Source of the DNA: Dehalogenimonas etheniformans | Lineage (GTDB): Bacteria > Chloroflexota > Dehalococcoidia > Dehalococcoidales > Dehalococcoidaceae | Direction: 5' to 3' | NCBI RefSeq assembly: GCF_014672715.2 | Contig: NZ_CP058566.2 | Span: forward strand, 558,001-622,000 | Length of the DNA stretch: 64,000 bases | Shown: piece after piece, positions 29,021 to 37,531 of the stretch | Position numbering within the stretch: the stretch's first letter is position 1 | Layout of the letters: every line of letters begins with the position of its first letter | Notes under the pieces: generated by a model | What the model saw: only the letters and a program-made list of their open reading frames with translations | The model's database searches: none | What the model was told of the DNA's origin: nothing | Program-made: the position numbers and the translations under genes

Positions 29021-29434
29021 ATGCGGGTAACAAAGATCGAGAAGGAAATCCTCTCAAAATATAAAACGATTGCGGTCGTCGGCGCCTCTCCGGACCCGCA
29101 ACGCCACTCAAACGCGGTGATGGCTTACCTGATCGGGACAGGATATAAAGTAATTCCGATTAATCCTACCGTGGAATCCGTCCTGGGCAGAAAAACCTAT
29201 CCGGACCTTCCATCTGTACCCGAGAAGATAGAGGTAGTGGACGTGTTCCGGGCTTCAGACAAATTGATGCCCACCGTCGATGAAGCGATCGCCGTAGGCG
29301 CCAAGGTCCTATGGCTTCAAGAGGGCGTAATCAATGAAGAAGCGGCCGAAAAAGCCAGACAGGCCGGACTTATTGTCATCATGGACAAGTGCCTTGCCAA
29401 GGCTCACGCCGCTTTCACCGGGGCCAAGCACTAA
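29021..29434 (+). CDS. CoA-binding domain protein (YccU family)
   Basis: This is a 137-residue Rossmann-fold protein with AVVGASPDPQRHSN near residues 19-32, PINPTVESVLGRKTYP near 50 and VLWLQEG near 98. The family binds CoA or a related nucleotide; its reaction is not known. AAGGAG precedes the ATG. It follows the oxidoreductase operon after 62 bases and ends at a strong hairpin, so it may be the last gene of that unit. Confidence 0.85.
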   Translation: MRVTKIEKEILSKYKTIAVVGASPDPQRHSNAVMAYLIGTGYKVIPINPTVESVLGRKTYPDLPSVPEKIEVVDVFRASDKLMPTVDEAIAVGAKVLWLQEGVINEEAAEKARQAGLIVIMDKCLAKAHAAFTGAKH

Positions 29435-29469
29435 ATCCTTCGCACACTTTTTATTTCCGATAATAGAAA

Positions 29470-29508
29470 AAGATCGACGGCTTTTAAGCCGTCGATCTTC
29501 ATTTTTAT
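29470..29508 (+). terminator. Terminator after the CoA-binding gene
   Basis: A 12-base stem (AAGATCGACGGC and complement) spans 29470-29499, followed by C, A and TTTTTATT at 29503-29510. It separates this plus-strand unit from the converging ResC gene. Confidence 0.83.
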
Positions 29509-29520
29509 TCGGGGAGAAGG

Positions 29521-30372
29521 CTAGCCGCCGGTCTCAAAGGCATGAAGACCGGAGAAGAAGTAGTTACCGAAAAAGGTGAAAATCACCGCCAGGAAGGCGA
29601 TCACCAGCAGTACCGCGGACCTGTTGCCTTGCCAGCCGACAACCACTCGTGTGTGCAGATAAGCGGCATAGAAAAACCAGGTGACCAGGGCGGCTGTTTC
29701 TTTCGGGTCCCAAGACCAATAGCGACCCCAGGCTACGTGAGCCCAAAGGGCGCCGAGGATGATCACCAGGGTGAGCAGCGGGAAACCGACGATGACGGTG
29801 TTGTAGCTGATCCGATCGAGTTTATCCGGAGACGGCATCCAGGGGATGATGCGTTTACGCTGCATCAGGAACATTATCGAAGTGACAAAACCGATGGCGA
29901 AAGCACCATAGGAAAGGGCAGCCGCGGCAACGTGCGTGGACAAGAGGAAATTCTGCTGCAACGCGGGAACCAGTTCCGAAGACTGGGTAGGATTAAAGCC
30001 GGTGGAGAAGGCCGCGAAGATGATTAGTGCCAACGCTATAACTGAAGAAGCGCCGGAAACCAGCAGCGTCTTGTAGCGCATCCAGTAGAGGATTCCCAGG
30101 CCGATGATGCCCCATGCGAAAGCCAGGGCAAATTCGAACATGCTGGAGAAGGGTCCGTGGCCGGTAGCTGCCCAACGGGTGGCGATAGCTCCCGATAAAA
30201 GAGCGAAGGATAACCACATCATGAAGATAAGGATCTGGCGGACGGTCTTTCCCGCGTCCTCGCGTTTACCTCGCGCCGACGCCAAACTGGAAATGTAGAT
30301 GATGAGACCGAGGGCGATTAAGCCAAGCGAAAGTAGTGAAGCCCAAAAGAAAATTGCCTGCATTGCTTCCAT
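29521..30372 (-). CDS. Cytochrome c assembly protein, CcsA/ResC family
   Basis: This is a polytopic membrane protein of 283 residues. It carries the heme-handling tryptophan-rich motif WGRYWSWDPKE near residue 215 and a conserved histidine in LLSTHVAAAALSYGAF near 150, both typical of system II cytochrome c biogenesis. It starts at the base after the ResB stop, so the two are translationally linked. Together they would carry heme across the membrane and attach it to apocytochrome c. No cytochrome c gene is in the window. Confidence 0.92.
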   Translation of the reverse strand: MEAMQAIFFWASLLSLGLIALGLIIYISSLASARGKREDAGKTVRQILIFMMWLSFALLSGAIATRWAATGHGPFSSMFEFALAFAWGIIGLGILYWMRYKTLLVSGASSVIALALIIFAAFSTGFNPTQSSELVPALQQNFLLSTHVAAAALSYGAFAIGFVTSIMFLMQRKRIIPWMPSPDKLDRISYNTVIVGFPLLTLVIILGALWAHVAWGRYWSWDPKETAALVTWFFYAAYLHTRVVVGWQGNRSAVLLVIAFLAVIFTFFGNYFFSGLHAFETGG

Positions 30373-31794
30373 TTATTTTTTTCTCTCCATGTTTTTGGGC
30401 TGTATTTGACCAGTCGCGCCGATGACTTTGGCGAAGGATTCGATCTCGTCGGTAGCGGCCTGGTTTTTTTTGCCAAGAATATGATAGGCAGTGCGGCTGC
30501 CTTTGACATCTGGATAGACGCCTATGACCATCTGGCGATGAGGGAAATAGAAGACGAGGCCGAGTCCTAGCATGAACAGGATGAATGCCGCCCATATAAG
30601 GTTCAATCCGGGATCTTCGCGCAACTGGAAACCCGAGAACTCGATCATCGCGCTTGGGGAGAATTTGAGCCCCTGGAACTCGGTGGTGCTCCCGATTTGA
30701 ATATCCAGGGAATCGATAAACTCTCCCCCGGTATCCGGCGAAGCATCGTAAAATTCAAGCCGTACACTTCCATTGGGCACCACTGGATCTCCCGGTCCGG
30801 CAGAACTGATGATAAAAACGAAAACACCGCTCGATGTCAGGTCGAGGGTCCCGGAGTTCCGTGTAATACCTTCAACGGTGAATGGGTCGGTCAGGGCTAG
30901 GGAACCATCGAAAACCTCGTTTCCACCTGAATCGGATACCCGGAGGGTCAGGGCGGGCCCGTAAAATGATTGATAGATATTCAGATTGCCGTAACTCAAT
31001 GGGTAGTTGACTCGTATTGTTCCTTCTTTGATTACCTGACCGCCGACAAGGATCTGCACATCGCTCCGATAATCTTTGGGCTGACCGTTATCATAAAAAT
31101 CGGCCTGGAAGTCAACGAGTTTGATGGAGGCATCATACGGTGATCCGATAGCCCTCGTTTCGCCCTCTGTAACTACAAAAGACTCGTTGGAATATCCTTT
31201 GGCGCTCCCGACAATGTAACCGGCGGTCAAAAGGATCAGGCTAAGGTGAATGGCATAGGTGCCCCATGGGGCAAAACGGTTTTTATCAGCGACAAATACG
31301 GTTCCATCTGGTGTCTCCCCGCGTCTCACCCGGTAGCGGCGATTGGAAAGAAAACCAGTCACATTTGCCATGTTTTCGGACGCTGAAATCTTGCTTGCGG
31401 AACGGGTAACATTGCCTTTTTCAAGAAGTCGTGCCGCGCTGTCCAAATCGGTTCCACGGCTTGTCCTTATCAGGCTGGGCATCCGTTTAAGTGAACACAC
31501 AGCAATCGCTATGATGAGCAGGCTTCCGAGAATCAGGAATATGGCTGAATGGAATACATCGAATAAGCCCAAACCGTTAAACACGGCGGTCCAAAAAGAG
31601 CCGTAGTGAGGCTGGGCAACCTGTTCGATCCAGGCCTGTTTCAATGTAGGGTCGGCGAGCAATTGGGAAGGAATTTGCCGAAGAAGGGTACCGGCAAGGC
31701 TTACAATGGCGAGAAGTAAAATAATCCAGAGGGCGAATCTGACGGAACTGAATAAATGCACGAACCAATTAAACGTGGATTTGATGTAGTTCAA
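30373..31794 (-). CDS. ResB-like cytochrome c biogenesis protein
   Basis: The 473-residue protein has membrane segments near residues 17-40 (FALWIILLLAIVSLAGTLL), 75-95, 185-205 and 405-425, with a large external domain between the third and fourth, the ResB topology. The conserved N-terminal SVRFALWIILLLAIVSLAGT is typical. It is directly followed by the CcsA/ResC partner. Its promoter should lie in the AT-rich gap 31795-31956. Confidence 0.9.
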   Translation of the reverse strand: MNYIKSTFNWFVHLFSSVRFALWIILLLAIVSLAGTLLRQIPSQLLADPTLKQAWIEQVAQPHYGSFWTAVFNGLGLFDVFHSAIFLILGSLLIIAIAVCSLKRMPSLIRTSRGTDLDSAARLLEKGNVTRSASKISASENMANVTGFLSNRRYRVRRGETPDGTVFVADKNRFAPWGTYAIHLSLILLTAGYIVGSAKGYSNESFVVTEGETRAIGSPYDASIKLVDFQADFYDNGQPKDYRSDVQILVGGQVIKEGTIRVNYPLSYGNLNIYQSFYGPALTLRVSDSGGNEVFDGSLALTDPFTVEGITRNSGTLDLTSSGVFVFIISSAGPGDPVVPNGSVRLEFYDASPDTGGEFIDSLDIQIGSTTEFQGLKFSPSAMIEFSGFQLREDPGLNLIWAAFILFMLGLGLVFYFPHRQMVIGVYPDVKGSRTAYHILGKKNQAATDEIESFAKVIGATGQIQPKNMERKK

Positions 31795-31908
31795 TGCAAA
31801 GGATGCCTTTCAAAGTGAGTTAAAACAAATTCCGCCGTCCGATAAATATCGACGCCAATAATATAGTGACTTATTTTTTATTGAAGGTCAAATAGCATGA
31901 AACAGCGA

Positions 31909-31948
31909 CAGATTGAGAGCGGGTGATCGGCAGCCCGCTCTCAATCTG
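31909..31948. repeat. Long perfect inverted repeat beside the DUF4389 gene
   Basis: A 15-base arm (31909-31923) and its exact complement (31934-31948) flank a 10-base loop, eight bases past the stop of the minus-strand DUF4389 gene. It probably stabilises or ends that transcript, but there is no T run on either side, so a strict intrinsic terminator is not certain. Confidence 0.7.
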
Positions 31949-31956
31949 TTGACAGC

Positions 31957-32568
31957 TTAGGGTTCAAGACTGAAAGGAGGGTATCGATCAGTGATCAAGA
32001 GAAATGCATACGCACTAACCCTGAGACCCCAGCGCATGACCCCTACGATGAAATCAAAGAGCGATTTGGGCATCTTACCGGTAAACAGGATGGAGAACCA
32101 TGAGATAATTGCACAGACGATAGCCGCGAGACCCAGGAAAAACAGGATAAAATAGTGGGGGATGGCAAGAAACCATTTGACCAGAGGCATTCCCTGCCCC
32201 AGGTCTTTCTTGGCATCAGGATAAACCAGATCAAGATGCACCGACTGTTCTTCGTCGGTTGAAGGATATTCATCAAATAACAAGGCTATGAAGGCAGTGA
32301 CTCGGGTGGTAAACCTGGTCAGGTTGAGGTTCCAATCAAACCACCACCGGGGGTACTTTTGTCTGAAGAGAATCATTAAACCCACGGAGAAGAACAGGAT
32401 GCCACCTGCGGTTCCCCAATACGGAGCAGAACCGCCACCAATCAACCCAAGCACAATGGCGATCGGGATAACCACAAAGATGCGAAAACCGACACTGACT
32501 CGATTCCTGGGTTTATCAGGAAAGTCGACGGACAAGGTTGCGGGATACAAAGGCGTACTTTGAATCAC
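31957..32568 (-). CDS. DUF4389 domain membrane protein
   Basis: The 203-residue protein has hydrophobic segments at about 27-45, 50-67, 130-155 and 170-190, separated by the conserved WWFDWNLNLTRF region near 75 and an acidic loop. The C-terminal ITDRYPPFSLEP is typical of DUF4389 proteins, whose role is unknown. It begins with GTG, preceded by AGGAGG at eight bases. It is a single gene between intergenic regions. Confidence 0.8.
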   Translation of the reverse strand: MIQSTPLYPATLSVDFPDKPRNRVSVGFRIFVVIPIAIVLGLIGGGSAPYWGTAGGILFFSVGLMILFRQKYPRWWFDWNLNLTRFTTRVTAFIALLFDEYPSTDEEQSVHLDLVYPDAKKDLGQGMPLVKWFLAIPHYFILFFLGLAAIVCAIISWFSILFTGKMPKSLFDFIVGVMRWGLRVSAYAFLLITDRYPPFSLEP

Positions 32569-32639
32569 TTCTTTCCTCCTGATATATATTTCAATCCAAG
32601 TCTATCTCACAAAGTTATGTTATTCAACCATTTCCTGAC

Positions 32640-32668
32640 TTGACACCAAAAGTGAGATAAGCCAGAAT
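32640..32668 (+). promoter_or_regulatory. Putative sigma-70 promoter for rpsU
   Basis: Perfect TTGACA at 32640-32645, a 17-base spacer, and CAGAAT at 32663-32668 (four of six matches). It lies 45 bases before the chosen TTG start. Confidence 0.5.
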
Positions 32669-32712
32669 ATACATTCACGCATGGTTAATCCAGACGGGAA
32701 GGGGTGATTTTT

Positions 32713-32922
32713 TTGACCGAAGTTAGACCCGAGTATAACGAGAGCTTCGAGGGTATGCTCAAGCGGTTCAACCGCAAAGTGCAACTCGATGGCGTCATCC
32801 GCGAAGCCCGTCGCCGCGCTCGTTTTGAAAAGCCCCTGACCCGCCGCAAACGTAAAGAAACAGCTACCCGCCGCGCCGCTATTAAAGCCGCCCGCCGCAC
32901 GGCCACCCGTCGCCCAGTTTAG
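32713..32922 (+). CDS. rpsU: 30S ribosomal protein S21
   Basis: S21 is a small basic protein of the 30S subunit used in initiation. This 69-residue form has SFEGMLKRFNRKVQLDG, the family core, and a lysine/arginine-rich tail of repeated TRRAAI/ARRTATRR. I choose the TTG at 32713: the stretch AAGGGGTGA just upstream is nearly a full anti-SD match five to six bases before it. A GTG three codons earlier lies inside that SD and is unlikely. Confidence 0.9.
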   Translation: MTEVRPEYNESFEGMLKRFNRKVQLDGVIREARRRARFEKPLTRRKRKETATRRAAIKAARRTATRRPV

Positions 32923-32941
32923 GGCTTTCAGTGAATAAATG

Positions 32942-32980
32942 AACGCCTCCCGAGGATACTTTCCTCCGGAGGCGTTTTTT
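32942..32980 (+). terminator. Terminator after rpsU
   Basis: AACGCCTCC.GAGG pairs with CCTC.GGAGGCGTT (32942-32976) and is followed by T to 32980, 20 bases after the S21 stop. Confidence 0.85.
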
Positions 32981-33054
32981 CTTGGGTCGCGTCACGTGTA
33001 AGCCGCCTCAATATCTCAAGATTTATCATGTAACGGTAAGGAGATCCAACAACG

Positions 33055-34071
33055 ATGATCGTTGAAATGAAAAAAGGTGCCGTAAAAGCTTCAGTCGATG
33101 CCGTGGTGGCGCGGGCAAAATCCCTTGGACTTGGCGTTCAAATGAACCTCGGAACGGACAAAACGGTGGTGGCGCTGTTGGGCAGCAACACAGGCCAATT
33201 GTCGCCGGATATTTTCGCGGTTTTACCTGAAGTCGAATCTGTGACCAGGATTATGAAGCCCTATAAGTTGGCTTCAAAAGAATTTAAACCGGCACCTACA
33301 ATTGTCACCGCCGGCGGAGTCGAGATCGGCGGCAATCGTATCGCGGTAATGGCCGGTCCTTGCGCTGTGGAGAGCGAAGCTCAACTTTTCGAAGGCGCCA
33401 AGGTCGTAAAGCGGGCCGGGGCAGCCGTTTTGCGCGGCGGCGCTTATAAGCCCAGGACGTCGCCCTTCAGTTTCCAGGGTCTCGAAAAGATAGGTCTGGG
33501 CTTTCTTGCCAGCGCCAAGAAAGAATTCGGCATGCCTATTATTTCCGAGGTGGTAGACCCGCGTGACGTCGAGAACCTGGCCGAAATTGTCGATATTATC
33601 CAGATCGGCGCCCGGAACATGCAGAATTATGCCCTGCTGACCGAGGTTGGCAAGCAGAAAAGGCCGGTGCTTCTAAAACGCGGGCTTTCTTCTACCATCG
33701 ATGAATGGCTGACTGCCGCGGACTACCTGCTGGCAGGCGGTAACAATCAGGTTATTTTGTGCGAGCGCGGAATAAGGACTTTTGAAACCAGCACGCGTTT
33801 CTCACTCGACATTTCATCGATTCCCGTAATCAAGCGTTTCAGTCACCTGCCTATCGTAGTCGACCCCAGCCACGCAGCGGGGCATTATGCGCTGGTCCCG
33901 GCGATCGCAAAAGCTGCGGTAGCCGCCGGCGCCGACGGTCTGCTCATCGAGGTCCACCCCAACCCGAAGGAAGCGCTGGTAGATGGGCTGCAGTCGCTGA
34001 CACCATCGGATTTTACACGTTTGATGGATGAGTTGAAGCTGGTGGCGGCGTCGGTTGGGCGCACGATCTAA
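33055..34071 (+). CDS. aroF: 3-deoxy-7-phosphoheptulonate (DAHP) synthase, type I-beta
   Basis: DAHP synthase joins phosphoenolpyruvate and erythrose 4-phosphate, the first step to aromatic amino acids. The 338-residue protein has a ferredoxin-like N-terminal domain (about 1-70) as in type I-beta enzymes, then the barrel with MAGPCAVES near 98, LRGGAYKPRTSPFSFQG near 125, LKRGLSSTIDEW near 202 and VDPSHAAGH near 268. AAGGAG precedes the ATG. It is followed after about 60 bases by an FAD reductase-like gene. Confidence 0.94.
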   Translation: MIVEMKKGAVKASVDAVVARAKSLGLGVQMNLGTDKTVVALLGSNTGQLSPDIFAVLPEVESVTRIMKPYKLASKEFKPAPTIVTAGGVEIGGNRIAVMAGPCAVESEAQLFEGAKVVKRAGAAVLRGGAYKPRTSPFSFQGLEKIGLGFLASAKKEFGMPIISEVVDPRDVENLAEIVDIIQIGARNMQNYALLTEVGKQKRPVLLKRGLSSTIDEWLTAADYLLAGGNNQVILCERGIRTFETSTRFSLDISSIPVIKRFSHLPIVVDPSHAAGHYALVPAIAKAAVAAGADGLLIEVHPNPKEALVDGLQSLTPSDFTRLMDELKLVAASVGRTI

Positions 34072-34129
34072 ACCAGCAAAGTCCAACATTCAAAATAAGT
34101 ATCACTCGTTGGGATGATATAATTGTGCC

Positions 34130-35134
34130 ATGCCCGCGCCGGAACGAATAGCGATTATGGGATGTGGCAGCGGTGGCAGCTACCTGTACCGCCTGTTGCG
34201 ATATCGAAACCTAGATTTAAACATTACACTCTTTGACCAGCCCACCGCCAATTCTTGCGGAATCAAATGTTGCGCTTGGGGGGTTTCGCACCCTTTGTTT
34301 GCGCAATTATGCGCTGAGGCTGGCATAGACTCCGAAGCATTCATCATTTCACAATACGATCATGTAGTCATCAACGGTCAGCGGTTGAAAGCCGACCTGG
34401 CCATTATCGATAAACCGGCATTGGTAAAGAATTTCCTCGGCGGTGCCGAGCAGTTTGATCCGGCCGCTGTTGATATCAGCAGTTATGACAGGGTAATCGA
34501 TGCAACGGGATCGGAACGGGTTTTTTTACCGGCTACGGATGCGACACCGGTGGTCTCTGCTGTCCAGGTCAGGCTCAAAGCCAGGGCTCCGAGGGCTCCG
34601 ACGGCGGTTTTCAATCCGGGAGGCGGCTACAGCTGGCTGTTTCCTATTGGCGAGGACGAAGTCCACCTCGGCTCTCTGTCGCCCCAGGGTTTTGACGTTG
34701 CCAGGGAAGAACTCAAAAAAATGATGTCCGGGAGCAAGAGCGAGGCTGTGTGCAGTTGCCGCGGCAAAATACGCTGCCACGGGCCGGTTACCCCCTTTGT
34801 GCAAGATAAAGTCTGGGGTATCGGCGAGTCGATTGGATTGGTAGATCCGGTGACCGGAGCCGGTATCGTACCTGCGATGACATCAGCAAAACAATTGGTT
34901 GACCATTGGGATTCGCCTAGCGAATACCAGGGTGTCGTGATGCAGCGGTTTTCGTACATGATGAAAGAAGCCAATACACTGAACCGGCTTATGGCGGGAA
35001 ACGCGCTGTCTTCAGGGGATCTCTTTTTCCCCAAATGGGCGCTTGAAACAATCGGCATTAATCCGTCTTTCGTTGAACTCGTCGGACTGGTGGTCAAGGG
35101 CGCCAAGGATTACCTGGCTCACCGCAAGGTTTAA
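34130..35134 (+). CDS. FAD-dependent oxidoreductase, geranylgeranyl-reductase-like
   Basis: The 334-residue protein starts with a Rossmann dinucleotide motif IMGCGSGGSYLYR (residues 9-21) and has a C-terminal FAD motif around WGIGESIGLVDPVTGAGIVP near 225, the layout of the geranylgeranyl reductase/PHBH-like group. A cysteine-rich stretch CSCRGKIRC near 204 and CGIKCCAW near 43 are noteworthy. The archaeal members reduce isoprenoid chains; here the substrate is unknown. It lies between DAHP synthase and a two-component pair, without a clear functional link. Confidence 0.7.
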   Translation: MPAPERIAIMGCGSGGSYLYRLLRYRNLDLNITLFDQPTANSCGIKCCAWGVSHPLFAQLCAEAGIDSEAFIISQYDHVVINGQRLKADLAIIDKPALVKNFLGGAEQFDPAAVDISSYDRVIDATGSERVFLPATDATPVVSAVQVRLKARAPRAPTAVFNPGGGYSWLFPIGEDEVHLGSLSPQGFDVAREELKKMMSGSKSEAVCSCRGKIRCHGPVTPFVQDKVWGIGESIGLVDPVTGAGIVPAMTSAKQLVDHWDSPSEYQGVVMQRFSYMMKEANTLNRLMAGNALSSGDLFFPKWALETIGINPSFVELVGLVVKGAKDYLAHRKV

Positions 35135-35474
35135 AAAATAACTGTGACTGGGATTGGAAAAGTAACTCAGCGACAATTTATTAGTAGTTGCTAACTTTAA
35201 CCAATCCTTTTAATGCCCCTTTTGAGGTCGACATAAAAAATTGTCCCTCGGTTAAACGAGACAACCCGCCAATTGTTGAAGAAATATCGAGATATTCTTC
35301 ATCATCAGGAAGCCATATTCCATTAGAATCGGCTTAAATACCTGTTAATGGTTTTGATTTCTCCAATATCACAGGCTAAAATAGTTAACGATTCATAACA
35401 CCCATGTAAAGGAAGAAAACTGTAACCTTGCAAGATTTCCGGTAGTCTATTAAATCTAAGTGCGAGGGGCATCG
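35135..35474 (+). other. Intergenic region upstream of the second two-component pair
   Basis: About 340 AT-rich bases without a gene. An imperfect hairpin (GAAGAAATATC with GATATTCTTC, 35277-35299) may end the previous transcript. A lone TTAACG near 35390 resembles the repeats found at 37469 and could be an autoregulatory half-site. No further features were recognised. Confidence 0.4.
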
Positions 35475-36605
35475 TTGGTCAGATCTTTTGAACAAACCAG
35501 GAAGGCAGTACCGGAAGAACCGGGTGATCTGAATATCACTGATGCCCTGAACATCTATGAAGAGAACCCCAACCCCGTTTTAAGAATATCCAATGACGGG
35601 ATCATTCTTTACTATAACCGCAGCAGCCAATTTCTTTGCGATTCCTGGGAGAGCAGGACCGGGGACCGGATACCCGAAACTTATCGACAACGAATAGAAA
35701 TAGCCCTTAAAGAGGGTAAACCCAAGAGCTATAAAGAGGTGATTAACGGTTTCAGGGTAGTATTGCAAATTGTACCCATATTGACTCAAAACTATGTCGA
35801 TGTATTCGGTTACTGCCAGCCAAACTTCGAACTTCCGATTGAAAATCGAACAAAGGCAGGTATCCGCGGCGTTCGAAACGACACAAGAATCACACGGCAG
35901 ACCGAGTTTGCCAGGGCGGCTGTTCATGAACTCAGAAATCCGCTGACTCCAATTCTGGCGGCGAGTGAAATGCTGGTTAACCGTTTAGATGAAGGGGCAC
36001 CCGCCCGCCTGGCGAGACAAATCAATGCCAGCGCCACTGAACTCAATGCCCGAATCGGAGAGTTATTTGAGCTGGTACAAGCTGAAACTGGAGCTTTTGC
36101 CCTGAATTACCAGACGATTAATATCAAAGACATTGTACGCGAGATTGTCGAATCTTTCCTGGGCGCCGCCGGCAAGAAGGGCGTGCAGATCATAAATGAC
36201 GTGGATGGAGGTCTGCCCGAAATCCAAGCAGACGGGGTGCGCCTTAAGGAAGCAATAGGTTATTTAATTGAGAACGCAATAAGCCGTTGCGAGTCGAAGG
36301 CGATCATTCGATTTACCGGAATGGCCAAGCAGAATTCGGTAGTATTCAAGATCAAAGTAACCTGCCTCAAAATTCCCCCGGCGATCAGCACCTACCTATC
36401 TTCAACGGGCCAGGTAAATCCGATGGACCGGTATCATTTCAGCAGTGTCGGTTTGAAACTCACATTGGCGAAATTGCTGATAGAACTGCATAGCGGCGAT
36501 ATTCATGTCGAAAATGAAAACGATTGCGATATTTTCACCATCAGGGTGCCTATTGGAGAAAATTCTATAGTCCAGGAGGATCCTCTTGAAAATCTTGATC
36601 ATTGA
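35475..36605 (+). CDS. PAS-type sensor histidine kinase with degenerate ATPase box
   Basis: About 376 residues, soluble. A PAS-like domain occupies residues 20-115 (NPVLRISNDGIILYYN). HisKA follows with the phospho-acceptor H151 in VHELRNPLTP. The ATPase domain keeps an N-box (LIENAIS) and a G2-like stretch (SVGLKLTLAKLLIELHSG), but the DxGxG box is replaced by VTCLKIPPA. Catalysis may be weak or absent. I choose TTG at 35475 because GAGGGG lies five bases upstream; a GTG at 35460 is the alternative. The gene overlaps its regulator by 20 bases and is related to the kinase at 19129-21621, especially around HisKA. Confidence 0.82.
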   Translation: MVRSFEQTRKAVPEEPGDLNITDALNIYEENPNPVLRISNDGIILYYNRSSQFLCDSWESRTGDRIPETYRQRIEIALKEGKPKSYKEVINGFRVVLQIVPILTQNYVDVFGYCQPNFELPIENRTKAGIRGVRNDTRITRQTEFARAAVHELRNPLTPILAASEMLVNRLDEGAPARLARQINASATELNARIGELFELVQAETGAFALNYQTINIKDIVREIVESFLGAAGKKGVQIINDVDGGLPEIQADGVRLKEAIGYLIENAISRCESKAIIRFTGMAKQNSVVFKIKVTCLKIPPAISTYLSSTGQVNPMDRYHFSSVGLKLTLAKLLIELHSGDIHVENENDCDIFTIRVPIGENSIVQEDPLENLDH

Positions 36606-37266
36606 AGACGACCCCGGCATCGTCGAACTCGTTTCACTTACATTTGAACTCGGGTGGCCGGACGTGAAATTGATCGTAGCAGATACCGGGGAAAAGGGTA
36701 TGAATATCCTCGAATCAGACCGCCCGGACGCTGTAATTCTGGATATAGGTTTGCCCGACACAACTGGTTTTGAAATTATTAAAGCTATCCGTCTTTTCTC
36801 GGATGTTCCTATTTTAATGCTGACTGTTCGAATCGACGAACGGGATGTAGTCAAAGCATTAACGCTGGGCGCTGACGATTACTTGACCAAACCGTTCAGG
36901 CAGATGGAACTGTTAGCGCGGATTAAAGCAATAACCCGCAGGACGCAACACGGCGACCAGGACCTAAAGGTGAGTAACGGACCATGGCACTTTGGAAAAA
37001 CTCTAACTGAACTTTATCGCGGCCAACAAATTTTCCATCTGACGCCGATTCAGGGCTTGATCATGCAGTCACTGATTAAACAGGCCGGTCAGTTCGTGAG
37101 CGCGGAAACCCTTGCTGCGAAAATTTGGGGCGAACATCATGCCGCGACTGCCGATGACCTGAGGGTGCATATCCACCATCTCAGGAAGAAATTCGATGAA
37201 AACAGATCGGGTTCGGGCTTTATCAGCAATAAACCGGGCTTGGGTTATATGTTGGTAGGCGAATAG
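36586..37266 (+). CDS. OmpR/PhoB-family response regulator
   Basis: The 226-residue protein has a receiver domain (E8/D9, phospho-acceptor D52 or D53 in VILDIGLPD, lysine in YLTKPF) and a winged-helix output domain with DDLRVHIHHLRKK, ending NKPGLGYMLVGE. The start is TTG with a perfect AGGAGG six bases ahead, inside the kinase gene. It is a close paralogue of the 18439-19113 regulator. The phased TTAAC repeats 200 bases downstream are the obvious candidate binding site, which would place the radical-SAM locus under its control; this is inference. Confidence 0.92.
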   Translation: MKILIIEDDPGIVELVSLTFELGWPDVKLIVADTGEKGMNILESDRPDAVILDIGLPDTTGFEIIKAIRLFSDVPILMLTVRIDERDVVKALTLGADDYLTKPFRQMELLARIKAITRRTQHGDQDLKVSNGPWHFGKTLTELYRGQQIFHLTPIQGLIMQSLIKQAGQFVSAETLAAKIWGEHHAATADDLRVHIHHLRKKFDENRSGSGFISNKPGLGYMLVGE

Positions 37267-37468
37267 CAATCAGACAAGTATAACCTTCCGGACAACCGGA
37301 TCATTCTCTTAAAAGGTTTAGTCCTTCGCCCCGCTTTTGTCTTTTCTATTTTTATTGAAGGTTTATTTTGCCTCCGAACCGCGGTACTAGTACCCCTGTA
37401 CCTTTGGCCATTTTGCTCTACGCATATATGCTGAATTTTGATGATATTTAGCTTTGGTTATGCCAGAG

Positions 37469-37508
37469 TTAACGCATATTAACGCTTTTTAACTGAATAT
37501 TAATAGGT
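37469..37508 (+). promoter_or_regulatory. Phased 10-base direct repeats, likely response-regulator operator
   Basis: Three exact TTAAC starts occur at 37469, 37479 and 37489, each ten bases apart, followed by a weaker ATTAATAGG at 37499. Two share TTAACGC. OmpR/PhoB-type dimers bind such same-strand repeats, and B. subtilis PhoP boxes are of the TTAACA type. The array sits about 200 bases after the adjacent regulator gene and upstream of the radical-SAM locus. TACATTAT at 37517-37524 could supply a -10 element. Confidence 0.6.
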
Positions 37509-37531
37509 AGATGATGTACATTATCCGAGTA

